Shown one piece after another: positions 7,011-16,327 of a stretch of DNA of 64,000 bases (position 1 is the first letter of the stretch; each line of letters opens with the position of its first letter). The notes under the pieces are model-generated. The model had not been told where the DNA came from. It searched no databases and worked only from the letters and a program-made list of their open reading frames with translations. Location of the stretch: the NCBI RefSeq assembly GCF_003351045.1, contig NZ_QQZY01000010.1, positions 36,209 through 100,208 of the forward strand. Direction: 5' to 3'. Origin of the DNA: Gaiella occulta (GTDB lineage Bacteria > Actinomycetota > Thermoleophilia > Gaiellales > Gaiellaceae). A program made the translations under genes and the position numbers.

Positions 7011-7345
7011 GCGGACGCACCGGACAGAGCTTCTACGAGCGTAGTCCGCGCTTGCATCTCGCCCGGCGGCCGGTGGCGGACTCCCTACCGACGGGCCAGC
7101 CATCCTTTGCCGTCGCGCCTTGGGCGATTGGCACTCCCGCCGCGCCGAGCCCGATCGTTGGCGCCCCGGCCCTGGCCTCGGGCCCAGCCAGGCGGGACGT
7201 CGCCTTACCTAGTCAGTGACTAGGCGGCGAGTGCGAGATCGTTCTTCGCACTTGCGTTTGTTCCCGGTGGATTAACGAGGCCGACCGGGGACCTCGACTC
7301 GCAGCTCTGCCGGAGAACCGACCACGTCGAAACCAGGTCGCCCCC
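6982..7345 (-). ncRNA. ssrA: Transfer-messenger RNA (tmRNA)
   Basis: The RNA reads leftward. The 5' acceptor strand GGGGGCG (7345-7339) pairs with CGCCTCC before the discriminator A at 6982, and the T-arm GGTTCGATTCC is intact. The tag frame runs from a GCA at 7255 to TAG at 7222-7220 and encodes ASAKNDLALAA, ending in the usual ALAA degradation signal; resume could be at the first or second alanine codon. The terminal CCA is not encoded, since TCA follows the discriminator. smpB lies 6 kb to the right. tmRNA rescues stalled ribosomes together with SmpB. Confidence 0.95.
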
Positions 7346-7364
7346 GTATGTCATGTTCCCCCGC

Positions 7365-7396
7365 ATCGTAGCGGCCGCGCGCCCCGGGCGAGACAA
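7365..7396 (-). promoter_or_regulatory. Possible ssrA promoter
   Basis: On the minus strand a -10 box TACGAT (7370-7365) lies about 20 bases upstream of the mature tmRNA 5' end, leaving a short leader for RNase P to remove. A weak -35 candidate TTGTCT (7396-7391) sits at a longer than ideal spacing of 20 bases. Confidence 0.4.
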
Positions 7397-7449
7397 GCGC
7401 TCGACGTGGAAGTATCGTGGAAGCGGGAGCGACTTCGTGGGAGGGACGC

Positions 7450-8388
7450 ATGGCGCACGTCACGGCCGCACCGTACGAGAACCTGATCACCCTGCGTGAC
7501 CGCGTGCGCGAAGAGATCGGCAAGGTCGTCGTCGGGCAGGGCGACGCCGTCGAGCTGCTTCTCGTCGCGGCGCTCGCCCGCGGCCACGTGCTCATCGAGG
7601 GCCCGCCCGGCAGCGCCAAGACCCTCCTCGGACGCGCCGTCGCGTACGTGCTCGGCTCGTCGTTCAAGCGCATCCAGTTCACGCCGGACACGGCGCCGGA
7701 CGAGATCACCGGCTTCTACGTCACGAAGATGGGCGAGCGGAGGTTCATGCCCGGCGCCGTGTTCGCGAACATCCTGCTCGCCGACGAGATCAACCGCACG
7801 CCGCCGCGCACCCAGGCCGCGCTGCTCGAGGCGATGCAGGAGAAGACGGTCACCGTGGAAGGGCACAGCCACCGGCTGCCCGACCCCTTCCTCGTCATCG
7901 CGACGCAGAATCCGTTCGAGCACGAGGGGATCTTCCCCCTGCCCGAGTCCCAGCTCGACCGCTTCCTGTTCAAGATCGACCTCGACTACTGCGATCCCGA
8001 GAGCGAGCTCGAGATGCTGCGGCTGCCGCACACGGGCGTGACGCCGGACATGCTCGGCGAGCTGCAGCCGCTGCTCGGCGTCGTCAGCCTCGACAGGGCG
8101 CGCCGCGAGCTCGACGCGACCGTCGTGCCCGAGACGGTCGCCCGCGCCGTCGTCACCCTCGTGCGCAACACGCGCGCGCACCCGGGCGTCGAGCTCGGCG
8201 CGAGCTCCCGCGCCGCGATCCACCTCCTCAGCGCGGCGAAGGCGCGCGCGCGGCTCGACGGTCGCGACCACGTCGAGCGCGACGACGTGCGCGCGGTCGC
8301 CCCGCATGTCCTGCGGCACCGGCTCATCTGCCGCGAGGGCACGACGCCGGACGAGGTGCTCGCCGCCGCCCTCACGGCGCAGGGCTGA
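7450..8388 (+). CDS. MoxR-family AAA+ ATPase (possibly CoxD-like)
   Basis: The 312-residue protein has Walker A GPPGSAKT at 51-58, Walker B LLADEIN at 109-115, sensor 1 ATQNPFE and the MoxR lid domain at the C-terminus. A GGGAGGG ribosome binding site decides the ATG. MoxR proteins are chaperone-like ATPases that help insert cofactors or mature complexes. The usual MoxR partners (DUF58, VWA proteins) are absent. It converges on a CO-dehydrogenase-type operon 43 bases away; in carboxydotrophs the MoxR-like CoxD matures the Mo-Cu active site, so a similar role here is plausible but unproven. Confidence 0.88.
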   Translation: MAHVTAAPYENLITLRDRVREEIGKVVVGQGDAVELLLVAALARGHVLIEGPPGSAKTLLGRAVAYVLGSSFKRIQFTPDTAPDEITGFYVTKMGERRFMPGAVFANILLADEINRTPPRTQAALLEAMQEKTVTVEGHSHRLPDPFLVIATQNPFEHEGIFPLPESQLDRFLFKIDLDYCDPESELEMLRLPHTGVTPDMLGELQPLLGVVSLDRARRELDATVVPETVARAVVTLVRNTRAHPGVELGASSRAAIHLLSAAKARARLDGRDHVERDDVRAVAPHVLRHRLICREGTTPDEVLAAALTAQG

Positions 8389-8420
8389 AGGGCCGGGCGC
8401 CGCGGCGCGCGCCCGACCCT
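8389..8420. terminator. Bidirectional terminator-like hairpin between moxR and coxM
   Basis: AGGG-CC-GGGCGC (8389-8400) pairs with GCGCCC-GA-CCCT (about 8409-8420) in the 43-base gap between two convergent genes. There is no U-run, so it is a hairpin-type or Rho-assisted stop serving both strands. Confidence 0.55.
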
Positions 8421-8431
8421 CGCCGTCTCCC

Positions 8432-9277
8432 TCAGCGCGAGAGCGCCTCGTCGAGCGCCCGCCGCGTCAGCACCCGCGCCAGGTGCCCGCGGAACTCCGC
8501 GCTCGCCGCCGTGTCGCTCGACGGTGCCGTGCCCTCGGCGGCATGCGCCGCCGCCTCGGCCGGCGACGCCCCCGCAGCGAGCGCGTCCTCGACCGCCTGC
8601 GCGCGAACGGGCGTCCCGCCCATGTTCGTGAGCGCCACCGACGCGCCCACGACGTCGCCGCCGTTGCGGTACACGAGAGCCGCCACGCCCACCGTCGCCC
8701 AGTCCTGCGCGCGCCGCCGGAGCTTCAGGTACGACCAGCCGGTCGCGTCGCCGAGCTTCGGCACGCGAACCTCGACGAGCATGTGCCCCGGTGCCGACGC
8801 CGCCGTCTCGAACACGCCGGCGAAGAACGCGGACGCCGGCACCGTGCGCTCGCCGTCCGGCCCGCGGACGACCATCTCGGCTCCCAGCGCGAGCATCACG
8901 GCGGGCAGGTCGGACGCCGGGTCGCCGTGTGCGAGCGAGCCGCCTATCGTGCCACGGTGGCGCACCTGGGGGTCGCCGATCATGCCGGCCGTGGTCGAGA
9001 CGATCGGGCAGTGCTCTTGCAGCAGCGGATCGTCCCGCACCGCCTTGTGCCGCGTGAGCGCGCCGATCGCGAGCTGCGTCCCCGCGTCCCGCACGTAGGA
9101 GAGGCCGGACAGCCTGCCGATGTCGACGAGCTGCGACGGCCGTGCGATGCGGAGCTTCAGCGCCGGCACGAGCGAGTGCCCGCCGGCGATCAGCTTCGCC
9201 TCCGCGTCGGAGCCGAGCAGCCGCAGCGCGTGCTCGACGCTCTCCGCCACCTCGTAGTCGAACGATGCCGGTATCAC
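8432..9277 (-). CDS. coxM: CO-dehydrogenase/xanthine-oxidase-family FAD-binding subunit
   Basis: The 281-residue protein is the medium subunit of molybdenum hydroxylases and binds FAD through AGGHSLVP (residues about 31-38) and TIGGSLAHGDPASD (110-123). The GTG start overlaps the stop of the large subunit by four bases. It is the last gene of an S-L-M operon. It transfers electrons from the 2Fe-2S subunit to the acceptor. Length is normal for the family. Confidence 0.9.
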   Translation of the reverse strand: MIPASFDYEVAESVEHALRLLGSDAEAKLIAGGHSLVPALKLRIARPSQLVDIGRLSGLSYVRDAGTQLAIGALTRHKAVRDDPLLQEHCPIVSTTAGMIGDPQVRHRGTIGGSLAHGDPASDLPAVMLALGAEMVVRGPDGERTVPASAFFAGVFETAASAPGHMLVEVRVPKLGDATGWSYLKLRRRAQDWATVGVAALVYRNGGDVVGASVALTNMGGTPVRAQAVEDALAAGASPAEAAAHAAEGTAPSSDTAASAEFRGHLARVLTRRALDEALSR

Positions 9278-11625
9278 TGCCGTGCCTCCTCGATCGCGCG
9301 CCAGACCCGCTCGGGGGTCGCGGGCATCTGGATGTCGGTCACGCCGAGGTGGGAGAGCGCGTCGAGCACCGCGTTGATCACGGCCGGCGCGGCCGCGATC
9401 GTGCCCGTCTCCCCCACGCCCTTCGCCCCGAACGGGTGGTCTGTCGCCTTGCTCTCCGTGCGCTCGAGCTCGTACGAGGGCAGCTCGGCCGCGGACGGCA
9501 GCAGGTAGGTCGCCAGGTTGCCGTTCGCCAGGTTGCCGTCCTCGTCGTAGATCGCCTCCTCGTAGAGGGCGGTGGCGATGCCCTGCGTGATGCCGCCGTG
9601 CACCTGCCCGTCGACGATCAGCGGGTTGACGACGGTGCCGACGTCGTCGACGGCGACGTAGCGCACGAGCCGGGCCTCGCCGGTCTCGGTGTCGACCTCG
9701 ACGACGGCGGCGTGGGCGCCGCCGGGCCAGGAGAAGTTCTTCGGGTCGTAGGTCGCCGTCGCCTCGAGCCCGGGCTCCATGCCGTCCGGCAGGTTGTGGG
9801 CGGCGAACGCCGCCCAGGCCGCGCCCTTGATCGTCATCGACTTGTCGGGCGAGCCCTTCACCGTGAAGGTGCCCGCGTCGTACTCCAGGTCGTCGGCCGA
9901 GACCTCGAGCTGGTGGGCGACGATGTCCCGTGCCTTCTCGACGATCTTCTCGCCCGCGCGGAACAGTGCCGCGCCCCCCACCGGCAGGCTGCGGCTGCCG
10001 TACGTGTCGAGGCCGGCGTGCGAGATGCTCGTGTCGCCATGCAGCACCTCGACCTCGGACGGGTCGCAGCCGAGCTGGTCGGCCACGATCTGCGACCACG
10101 CCGTCTCATGGCCCTGGCCGTGCGGCGACGTGCCGGTGACGACCTGGAACGTGCCCGTCGGGAGGCAGCGGACGGTCGCCGTCTCCCAGCCGCCCGCGGC
10201 GTAGCGGACCGCCCCCAGGATGCGCGAGGGCGCAAGGCCGCACATCTCGTTGTAGGTCGAGAAGCCGACGCCGATCTGCTTCGCGTCGCCGCGCTCGCGC
10301 CGCGCCGCCTGGTCGGCCTGGATCGCGTCGAGGTCGAGCACCTCGAGCAGCCGGTCGAGCGACGCGTGGTAGTCGCCGCTGTCGATCGTCAGTCCCGAGG
10401 CGATCTGCGCCGGGAACTCGGCGATGAAGTTCCTGCGTCGCAGCTCCAGGCGGTCGATGCCCAGCTCGCGCGCGAGCGCGTCCATCGTGCGCTCGAGCAC
10501 GTAGGTGGCCTCCGGCCTGCCGGCGCCGCGGTAGGCGTCGGTCGGGGTCGTGTTCGTGAACACGCCGGTGAACGTGACGCTGTAGTTCGGGATCGCGTAC
10601 GGGCCCGCGTAGATCCACGCGCCGAGCAGCGGGACACCCGGGGTGACGAGCTGCAGGTACGCCCCCATCGACGCGTGCACGTTCGCGCGGATGGCGGTGA
10701 TCTTGCCGTCCTTCGTCGCGGCGAGCTCGAGCGTCGTGACGAAGTCGCGGCCATGGATCGTGGCGACCGCGTTCTCCGACCGCTCCTCGATCCACTTCAC
10801 CGGCGACCCGAGGCGGCGCGCGAGCGCGACCGCGAGCAGCTCCTCGGCGTACACGTCGAGCTTGGAGCCGAAGCCGCCGCCGACGTCCGGTGCGACCACG
10901 CGCAGCTTCGTCTCGGGCATGCCGAGCGTGGCCGCGACGAGCACCCGCAGGATGTGCGGGATCTGCGTGGCCGACCACAGCGTCACGTCGCCGCCGGGCT
11001 CGGGGCGCGCGACGACGCCGCGGGTCTCCATCGCGTTCGGGATCAGGGGCGGCTGGTAGTAGCGCCGCGTGACGACGACGTCGGCCGACGACACGGCCGC
11101 GTCGAACGCGTCCGTCTCGAGCTTCCACACGTACGAGACGTTCGTGCCGAGATCCTCGTGCACGAGCGGTGCCCCGTCCCGCGCCGCCTGCTCGACGTCG
11201 ACGACGGCGGGCAGCGGCTCGTAGTCGACCTCGACGAGCTCGGCTGCGTCGATCGCGTGCGAGCGGGTGTCGGCGACGACGACCGCGACGCCGTCGCCCT
11301 GGTAGTTGACGACGCTGTCGGCGAGCGGATAGTGCGGCGGGTTCTTCATGTCCTCGGTGACCGGCCACGCGCACGGCATCGGGGCCTTCCAGTCGTCGCG
11401 CAGGTCGGCGGCGGTGTAGACGGCGACGACGCCCTCGGCGGCCCGCGCGGCCGACACGTCGATGCTCCCGATGCGGGCGTGTGCGTAGGGGCTGCGGACG
11501 ACGACCATCGCGACGGTGCCGGGAAGGTCGAGGTTGTCGACGTACGTGCCGCGCCCGGTCAGCAGCGGGCCGTCCTCCTTGCGCTTGACGGGCGCGCCGA
11601 CGAAGCGGGTCTCGGTGGCGCTCAT
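9274..11625 (-). CDS. coxL: CO-dehydrogenase form II-type molybdenum large subunit
   Basis: The 783-residue molybdopterin-binding subunit carries AYRGAGR at about residues 363-369. This is the form II signature; true form I CO dehydrogenases carry AYRCSFR there. Other family features are the GSKLD segment, [11 protein letters not shown] and the C-terminal FGAKGVGE active-site loop. Gene order small-large-medium is also the form II order. The physiological substrate may be CO or another aldehyde or purine-like compound; the signature argues against calling it a proven CO oxidiser. Confidence 0.92.
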   Translation of the reverse strand: MSATETRFVGAPVKRKEDGPLLTGRGTYVDNLDLPGTVAMVVVRSPYAHARIGSIDVSAARAAEGVVAVYTAADLRDDWKAPMPCAWPVTEDMKNPPHYPLADSVVNYQGDGVAVVVADTRSHAIDAAELVEVDYEPLPAVVDVEQAARDGAPLVHEDLGTNVSYVWKLETDAFDAAVSSADVVVTRRYYQPPLIPNAMETRGVVARPEPGGDVTLWSATQIPHILRVLVAATLGMPETKLRVVAPDVGGGFGSKLDVYAEELLAVALARRLGSPVKWIEERSENAVATIHGRDFVTTLELAATKDGKITAIRANVHASMGAYLQLVTPGVPLLGAWIYAGPYAIPNYSVTFTGVFTNTTPTDAYRGAGRPEATYVLERTMDALARELGIDRLELRRRNFIAEFPAQIASGLTIDSGDYHASLDRLLEVLDLDAIQADQAARRERGDAKQIGVGFSTYNEMCGLAPSRILGAVRYAAGGWETATVRCLPTGTFQVVTGTSPHGQGHETAWSQIVADQLGCDPSEVEVLHGDTSISHAGLDTYGSRSLPVGGAALFRAGEKIVEKARDIVAHQLEVSADDLEYDAGTFTVKGSPDKSMTIKGAAWAAFAAHNLPDGMEPGLEATATYDPKNFSWPGGAHAAVVEVDTETGEARLVRYVAVDDVGTVVNPLIVDGQVHGGITQGIATALYEEAIYDEDGNLANGNLATYLLPSAAELPSYELERTESKATDHPFGAKGVGETGTIAAAPAVINAVLDALSHLGVTDIQMPATPERVWRAIEEARQ

Positions 11626-11626
11626 C

Positions 11627-12088
<462 letters not shown>

Positions 12089-12186
12089 GGGCGAAACCTC
12101 CTTCGTCGGAGTGTCGTGCCTGCGAATCTACTCCTCCTCCACCGCCTCGCCAAAGGCACGGCCGGGCGTCGGCTACCGTCCCCGGC

Positions 12187-13101
12187 ATGATCGGGGTGGC
12201 AGAGATCCAGGAGGACGAGCTCGACCGCTGGATCGCCGTGCACAACGTCGTGTTCCCGCACGACCCGCAGGCGCCGGAGACGATGCTCGACTGGAAGCGG
12301 CAGGCCGAGGCGACGGCCTGGTTCCTGGCGCGCGCGGACGGCGTCGACGCGGGCGTCGCCGTCGCGGTGATCGGCTGGCACGCCGAAGCGGGCGTCGCGC
12401 GCACGGAGGCCGGGGTGCTGCCGGAGCGGCGCGGACGGGGCATCGGCACGGCGCTCCTCGCCGCGGCCGCTCGCTGGGCGCGCGAGGGGGGCATGCACAG
12501 CGGCGACGCCGCGGTCGACGAGACGGACGCGTCGTCGCTCGCGTGGGCGCAGCGCCGGGGCTTCGTCGAGGTGGGGCGGCAGTCCAGGCTCGTGCTCGAT
12601 CTCCGCCAGGCCGCGCACGCGCAGATCGACCCTCCGCCGGGCATCGAGATCGCGAGCTGGGCGCAGCGGCCGGACGCGCTCCACGGAATGTACGAGGTCG
12701 CCTGCGAGGCGTACCCCGACGTGCCCGGGGAAGAGCACGTGCGGATGGCCGCGTTCGAGCAGTGGCTCGCGAACGACCTGAAGGGGGCCGGCGACCGGCC
12801 GGAGGCGACGTTCGTGGCGCTCGCCGGCGGCGAGGTGGTCGGATACGCCAAGCTGTCGCTTTCGGCCGCGCGCCCCGACACCGCGTTCCACGACATCACG
12901 GGCGTGCGGCGCGCCTGGCGCGGCCGCGGGATCGCAGGGGCGCTCAAGCGGGCGGAGATCGCCTGGGCCAGGCAGCAAGGCTACGCGCGGCTCGAGACGC
13001 ACAACGAGGTGCGCAACGAGCCCATCCGCCGCCTCAACGACCGCTACGGGTACGTCGTCGAGCCCGGCGTCGTCGTGGTGCGCGGCCCGCTGCCGGCCTG
13101 A
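12187..13101 (+). CDS. Tandem-GNAT N-acetyltransferase
   Basis: The 304-residue protein has two GNAT domains, each with the acetyl-CoA loop (R/Q-x-x-G-x-G/A): VLPERRGRGIGTALL in the first and VRRAWRGRGIAGALK in the second. The second ends in the NEVRNEPIRRLNDRYGY pattern near its C-terminus. The first domain probably helps structure or dimerise. The substrate is unknown; single-protein tandem GNATs of actinobacteria often act on small amines. The ATG is seven bases after a TACCGT -10 box, so the mRNA is probably leaderless. Confidence 0.82.
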   Translation: MIGVAEIQEDELDRWIAVHNVVFPHDPQAPETMLDWKRQAEATAWFLARADGVDAGVAVAVIGWHAEAGVARTEAGVLPERRGRGIGTALLAAAARWAREGGMHSGDAAVDETDASSLAWAQRRGFVEVGRQSRLVLDLRQAAHAQIDPPPGIEIASWAQRPDALHGMYEVACEAYPDVPGEEHVRMAAFEQWLANDLKGAGDRPEATFVALAGGEVVGYAKLSLSAARPDTAFHDITGVRRAWRGRGIAGALKRAEIAWARQQGYARLETHNEVRNEPIRRLNDRYGYVVEPGVVVVRGPLPA

Positions 13102-13249
13102 CCGCGGGCCGTATCCGTCACGAAGACGGCGCAATGCCGCCACTCACCTGTCACGCCTGCGCCGCTAGCGTTCGAGAAGGGAGCCTCGCTCCCCCGTACC
13201 GGGGGTCCGGCCGCGGGGAGGCTGCTCGTGGTCCCGCCGGCCGGCCAGG
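13102..13249. other. Intergenic region with hairpins between convergent genes
   Basis: Between the convergent GNAT gene and smpB lies a GGGAGC-CTC-GCTCCC hairpin (13179-13193), and a 10-base inverted repeat CGCCGCTAGC / GCTAGCGGCG (13160-13169 and 13249-13258) brackets the gap. These probably end transcription from both sides. No gene is visible. Confidence 0.5.
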
Positions 13250-13714
13250 CTAGCGGCGTGTTCTCAGGGCGCGCTCGATCTGCCGCTTCGCGTCGCGATC
13301 GGCGATCGTACGCCGCTTGTCGCCCTTGTCCTTGCCGCGACCGAGCGCGATCTCGATCTTGATCTTCCCGTCCTTGAGATAGAGGCGGGTGGGAACGAGC
13401 GTGAGACCCTTCTCGCGCAGCTTGCCGTACAGCGAATCGATCTCGCCCCGCTTGAGCAGGAGCTTGCGGTCGCGGTCGGGCGCGTGGTTGGCGATGTTGC
13501 CCTGCGCGTACTCGGCGATCGAAGCGCCGATCAGCCACACCTCGCCGCCGCGGACGTCGGCATACGCCTGGCCCAGCTGCACGCGGCCGTCGCGGAGGGA
13601 CTTCACCTCCGTTCCCGTGAGCACGATGCCTGCCTCGACCCGGTCGAGCAGCTCGTAGTCGTAGCGGGCGCGGCGGTTCTCCGCGATCAGCTTCGTCCCG
13701 GTCGGCTTCGCCAT
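13250..13714 (-). CDS. smpB: SsrA-binding protein SmpB
   Basis: The 154-residue protein delivers tmRNA to stalled ribosomes. It shows the family sequence from IAENRRARYDYELL through GIVLTGTEVKSLR and YAQGNIANHAPDRDRKLLL to the basic tail GRGKDKGDKRRTIADRD. The frame is open 22 codons further upstream, but family length and a TACACT -10 box seven bases before the ATG at 13714 favour this start. It is only 6 kb from ssrA. Confidence 0.96.
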   Translation of the reverse strand: MAKPTGTKLIAENRRARYDYELLDRVEAGIVLTGTEVKSLRDGRVQLGQAYADVRGGEVWLIGASIAEYAQGNIANHAPDRDRKLLLKRGEIDSLYGKLREKGLTLVPTRLYLKDGKIKIEIALGRGKDKGDKRRTIADRDAKRQIERALRTRR

Positions 13715-13888
13715 GCGGGGAAGTGTAGGGACGAGGGTCTCCTCGCCCGCGGCGGGCGCTACTGTAGAGACGATGCACACGCCCGCACATGTCGCGCGCC
13801 CTCTCTACGGCGACTACCGCGAGCGCGGCGACCTCCGCGACTGACGCCGGGACGCCCTCGTCCCTGCCCGTCGTCCGAAGGAGCCGCC

Positions 13889-14161
13889 ATGTCCACCACC
13901 ACCCTGCTCGCTGTCACCGCCTCGTCCTGGGGCATCGCCATGGCGCTCGCCCCCGTCCTGCAGATCCGCACGATGGTGGCACGTCGCTCGTCGCACGGCA
14001 TCTCGATCGGCTACCTCACGGTGCTGCTCATCGGCTTCGCCCTGTGGTTCGCCTACGGCGTCGCGCTCGGCAACGCGGCCATCATCGTCCCGAACACGAT
14101 CGCGTTCGTCGTCGGAGCAACGACGATCGCCGTCGCGGTACGGCTTCGCAGGGTCGCCTGA
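13889..14161 (+). CDS. SemiSWEET / PQ-loop family small transporter
   Basis: The 90-residue protein has three membrane helices and a PVLQIRTMVARRSS-type PQ-loop, as in bacterial SemiSWEET sugar transporters, which work as dimers. A GAAGGAG Shine-Dalgarno sequence precedes the ATG. The substrate is not evident. The 174 bases before it hold a possible 23-codon leader frame starting at 13773, just after a TACTGT box; that is speculative. Confidence 0.78.
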   Translation: MSTTTLLAVTASSWGIAMALAPVLQIRTMVARRSSHGISIGYLTVLLIGFALWFAYGVALGNAAIIVPNTIAFVVGATTIAVAVRLRRVA

Positions 14162-14165
14162 GCGC

Positions 14166-14553
14166 CTACGCCTCGCCGTCCCCGCAGTCGACGGCGCTCC
14201 CGCGGCGCACCACGATCCCGGCGTGATCGCCGCCGGGCCAGACTCCGATCTCGCCGCCGTCGGGATAGACGGCCACCGGCGGAGAATGCCTGGTCGAGAG
14301 GATCGGCACACGCACGGTCGACTCCGTGCCGTTCGTCACCTCGCGGGCCCCTTCGGGGCCGGGCGAAGAGCACACGACGTCGCCGGGCCCGAGCTCCACC
14401 TCCCCGCGCGGGTGACGTACGGCCGGCCGGCGACGACGAGCAGCCGCCCCTCGTCGCCGTTACTCGTCGTGGTAGGGGCAGATGCTCGCGCCGGCCGGAG
14501 GCTCGTACAGCGAGCCGCCGAGCCCGGTGGCTCCTGCGCGTGCAAGCCGCGGC
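14166..14553 (-). pseudogene. Cupin-domain protein, broken by frameshifts
   Basis: Pieces of one cupin protein lie in different frames. GGSLYEPPAGASICPYH (ending in a stop near 14461), then GRLLVVAGRPYV in a second frame, then GEVELGPGDVVC through TESTVRVPILS and VYPDGGEIGVWPGGD in a third. Together they rebuild a normal small cupin with the metal-site strand shortened: after CPYH the expected His-rich residues are missing. At least two indels are needed, so it is a decayed gene or an assembly error. It begins directly behind the helicase stop. Confidence 0.65.
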
Positions 14554-16212
14554 TCAGCGTTGTCGGCGAAAGCAACGGTCGCAGAGCGGAAACCAGGGAG
14601 CGCACGTCGTGCCGCACGAGCGGCAGCGCCCGACCGTCGGCTCGTCGACCTCGATCCGCAGGCGCGCCACGACGCGCGCGGCGGCGGCCTGCTCGAGCTC
14701 GGCGGCCCGCTCGATGGTGACGCCGCCCACGCCGGGGTACTGCAACGCGAACCAGCGCAGGATGCTTGCTGTTCTTCCAGCTTGCTCTGCTTCTTCGAGA
14801 TCGGCATCGCGCAGTCGCGCCGTGTCGAGCAGGAACGCCAGCAGCGGTCGCTGCGCCCTGTCGCCCGCGAGCGCGAGAGCCAGCGTCGCCAGCAGGTCGG
14901 CGTTGTCCTCGTCGACGGGGGCGTTGACGAGCCTCCACGTGTCGTCGAGGCTCAGCTGCCGATCGCGCTCGGCGAGCCGCCGCTGCACGGCCGCGAGGCG
15001 CCCCCTGATCGGCGACAGCGACTCGACCGCGAGCCAGCTCTCGTGCGCCCACTCCCGGGTGGCGACGCGATGCCAGGCGGCAAGGGCGGCGTCCAGCCGG
15101 CGCGGGTCGTCGATGCCGAGGTCGGAGAGCCGCGGCCGGATCCGCGCCTCCTCGACGATCCGGTAGCCGAGGTGGCCCGACGGCAGCCGGATGTGCGGCT
15201 GCAGGGCCGACTCGACGATGCCCGGGTCGGCGCTCGCCCACGGGACGCCCGTGAGCACGCCGACGTGGCCACGCTCGACGAGCCCGAAGCGGCCGGCGCG
15301 GCCGGCGATCTGCGCGAGCTCCCACGGCAGCAGGTCGCGGCGCTCCGCGCCGTCGAACTTGGTCGTCTCCGCGAACAGCAGCGTCTCACAGGGAAGGTTG
15401 ACCCCGTGGCCGAGCACGTCGGTCGCGACCGTCACGTCGGAGGCGCCGGCGAGGAATCTGTCGATCTCCTCGCGCCTCGAGGCGAGCGGCATGGCGCCGT
15501 AGAGCACCGACACACGACCCGGGTGCATGCGGTTGATCTCGCCGGCGAGCGCGAGCACCGCCTTGCGGCTGAACGCGACGACGACGGTGCCCGGCGTGAG
15601 CGACCGCAGTGAGCGCTCGCCGACGAACTCGAGCGGCAGCTTGCGCTCGAACACCTTGATCTCGACGTCCGGGAACGCCCGCAGCACGAGCGGCTCGGCG
15701 TCGAGCGCGCCGAGCAGGAGGATGTGCCGGTATTCGCCGCCGAGCAGAAGCCGCGTCCACGCCGAGCCGCGCTCGGGGTCGTCGGCCCACTGCACCTCGT
15801 CGAGCACGAGCACCTCCCCGGCGGCGGGCGCCATCTCGACGGTGCAGCAGGTGATCGGAGCGTGCTCGTTGATGCGTTCCTCGCCCGTGACGAGACCGAC
15901 GCGCTCCGCGCCGAGCTCCGCCGACAGCCGGCGGTGCGCCTCCTGCGCGAGCATGCGCAGGGGTCCCGCGTACACGCCCCTGCCCCGCTGCTTGAGGAAC
16001 TCGAGCGCGTGGTAGGTCTTGCCGGAGTTCGTCGGGCCCAGGTGCGCCACCACGGTGTCGGGCTCGGAGCGCCGCTCGGGCAGCGTGATCTCGATGTCGT
16101 GCTCGGCCCGGCGCACCGCTGCCTTCGCGCCGGCGGCGCGGGCACGCTGATGGCGCTCGGCGCGGCTCGGCCGCTTCGCGCGCCCTCGTTCCCGTCTGCG
16201 TCCACCGGGCAT
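14554..16212 (-). CDS. SUV3-like superfamily 2 RNA helicase
   Basis: The 552-residue protein has Walker A GPTNSGKTY (59-67), the Suv3-type motif II VLDEVQWADD, and motif VI QIAGRAGRFG, all typical of mitochondrial SUV3 and its bacterial relatives rather than of DEAD-box or RecQ proteins. The N-terminus is basic. The C-terminus has a zinc-ribbon-like CRSCGTTC...CDRCF module. SUV3 unwinds RNA in degradosomes with an exoribonuclease; a role in RNA turnover is inferred. No RNase gene is adjacent. Confidence 0.85.
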   Translation of the reverse strand: MPGGRRRERGRAKRPSRAERHQRARAAGAKAAVRRAEHDIEITLPERRSEPDTVVAHLGPTNSGKTYHALEFLKQRGRGVYAGPLRMLAQEAHRRLSAELGAERVGLVTGEERINEHAPITCCTVEMAPAAGEVLVLDEVQWADDPERGSAWTRLLLGGEYRHILLLGALDAEPLVLRAFPDVEIKVFERKLPLEFVGERSLRSLTPGTVVVAFSRKAVLALAGEINRMHPGRVSVLYGAMPLASRREEIDRFLAGASDVTVATDVLGHGVNLPCETLLFAETTKFDGAERRDLLPWELAQIAGRAGRFGLVERGHVGVLTGVPWASADPGIVESALQPHIRLPSGHLGYRIVEEARIRPRLSDLGIDDPRRLDAALAAWHRVATREWAHESWLAVESLSPIRGRLAAVQRRLAERDRQLSLDDTWRLVNAPVDEDNADLLATLALALAGDRAQRPLLAFLLDTARLRDADLEEAEQAGRTASILRWFALQYPGVGGVTIERAAELEQAAAARVVARLRIEVDEPTVGRCRSCGTTCAPWFPLCDRCFRRQR

Positions 16213-16327
16213 CGGTCGAGGGTAGCCGCTCGCAGCGTCCTGCCCGTCGCGCCCTTCTCCTTCGCGCGGCGCGACCGCAACCGAGGGCCCGCCCAGCCGG
16301 CCGGGAGGGGTCGCGTCCCGCGGGGGC

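Noticed and set aside
9278..10099. Very long minus-strand frame continuing upstream of coxM
   Set aside because: It is the antiphase shadow of coxL; homology to the FAD subunit begins only at 9277.
10106..11374. Long Arg-rich minus frame inside coxL
   Set aside because: Shadow of coxL in another frame, typical of GC-rich genes; no domain.
13773..13844. 23-codon ORF upstream of the SemiSWEET gene
   Set aside because: A TACTGT box lies seven bases before it, but the frame is too short and has no regulatory peptide features; kept only as a remark.
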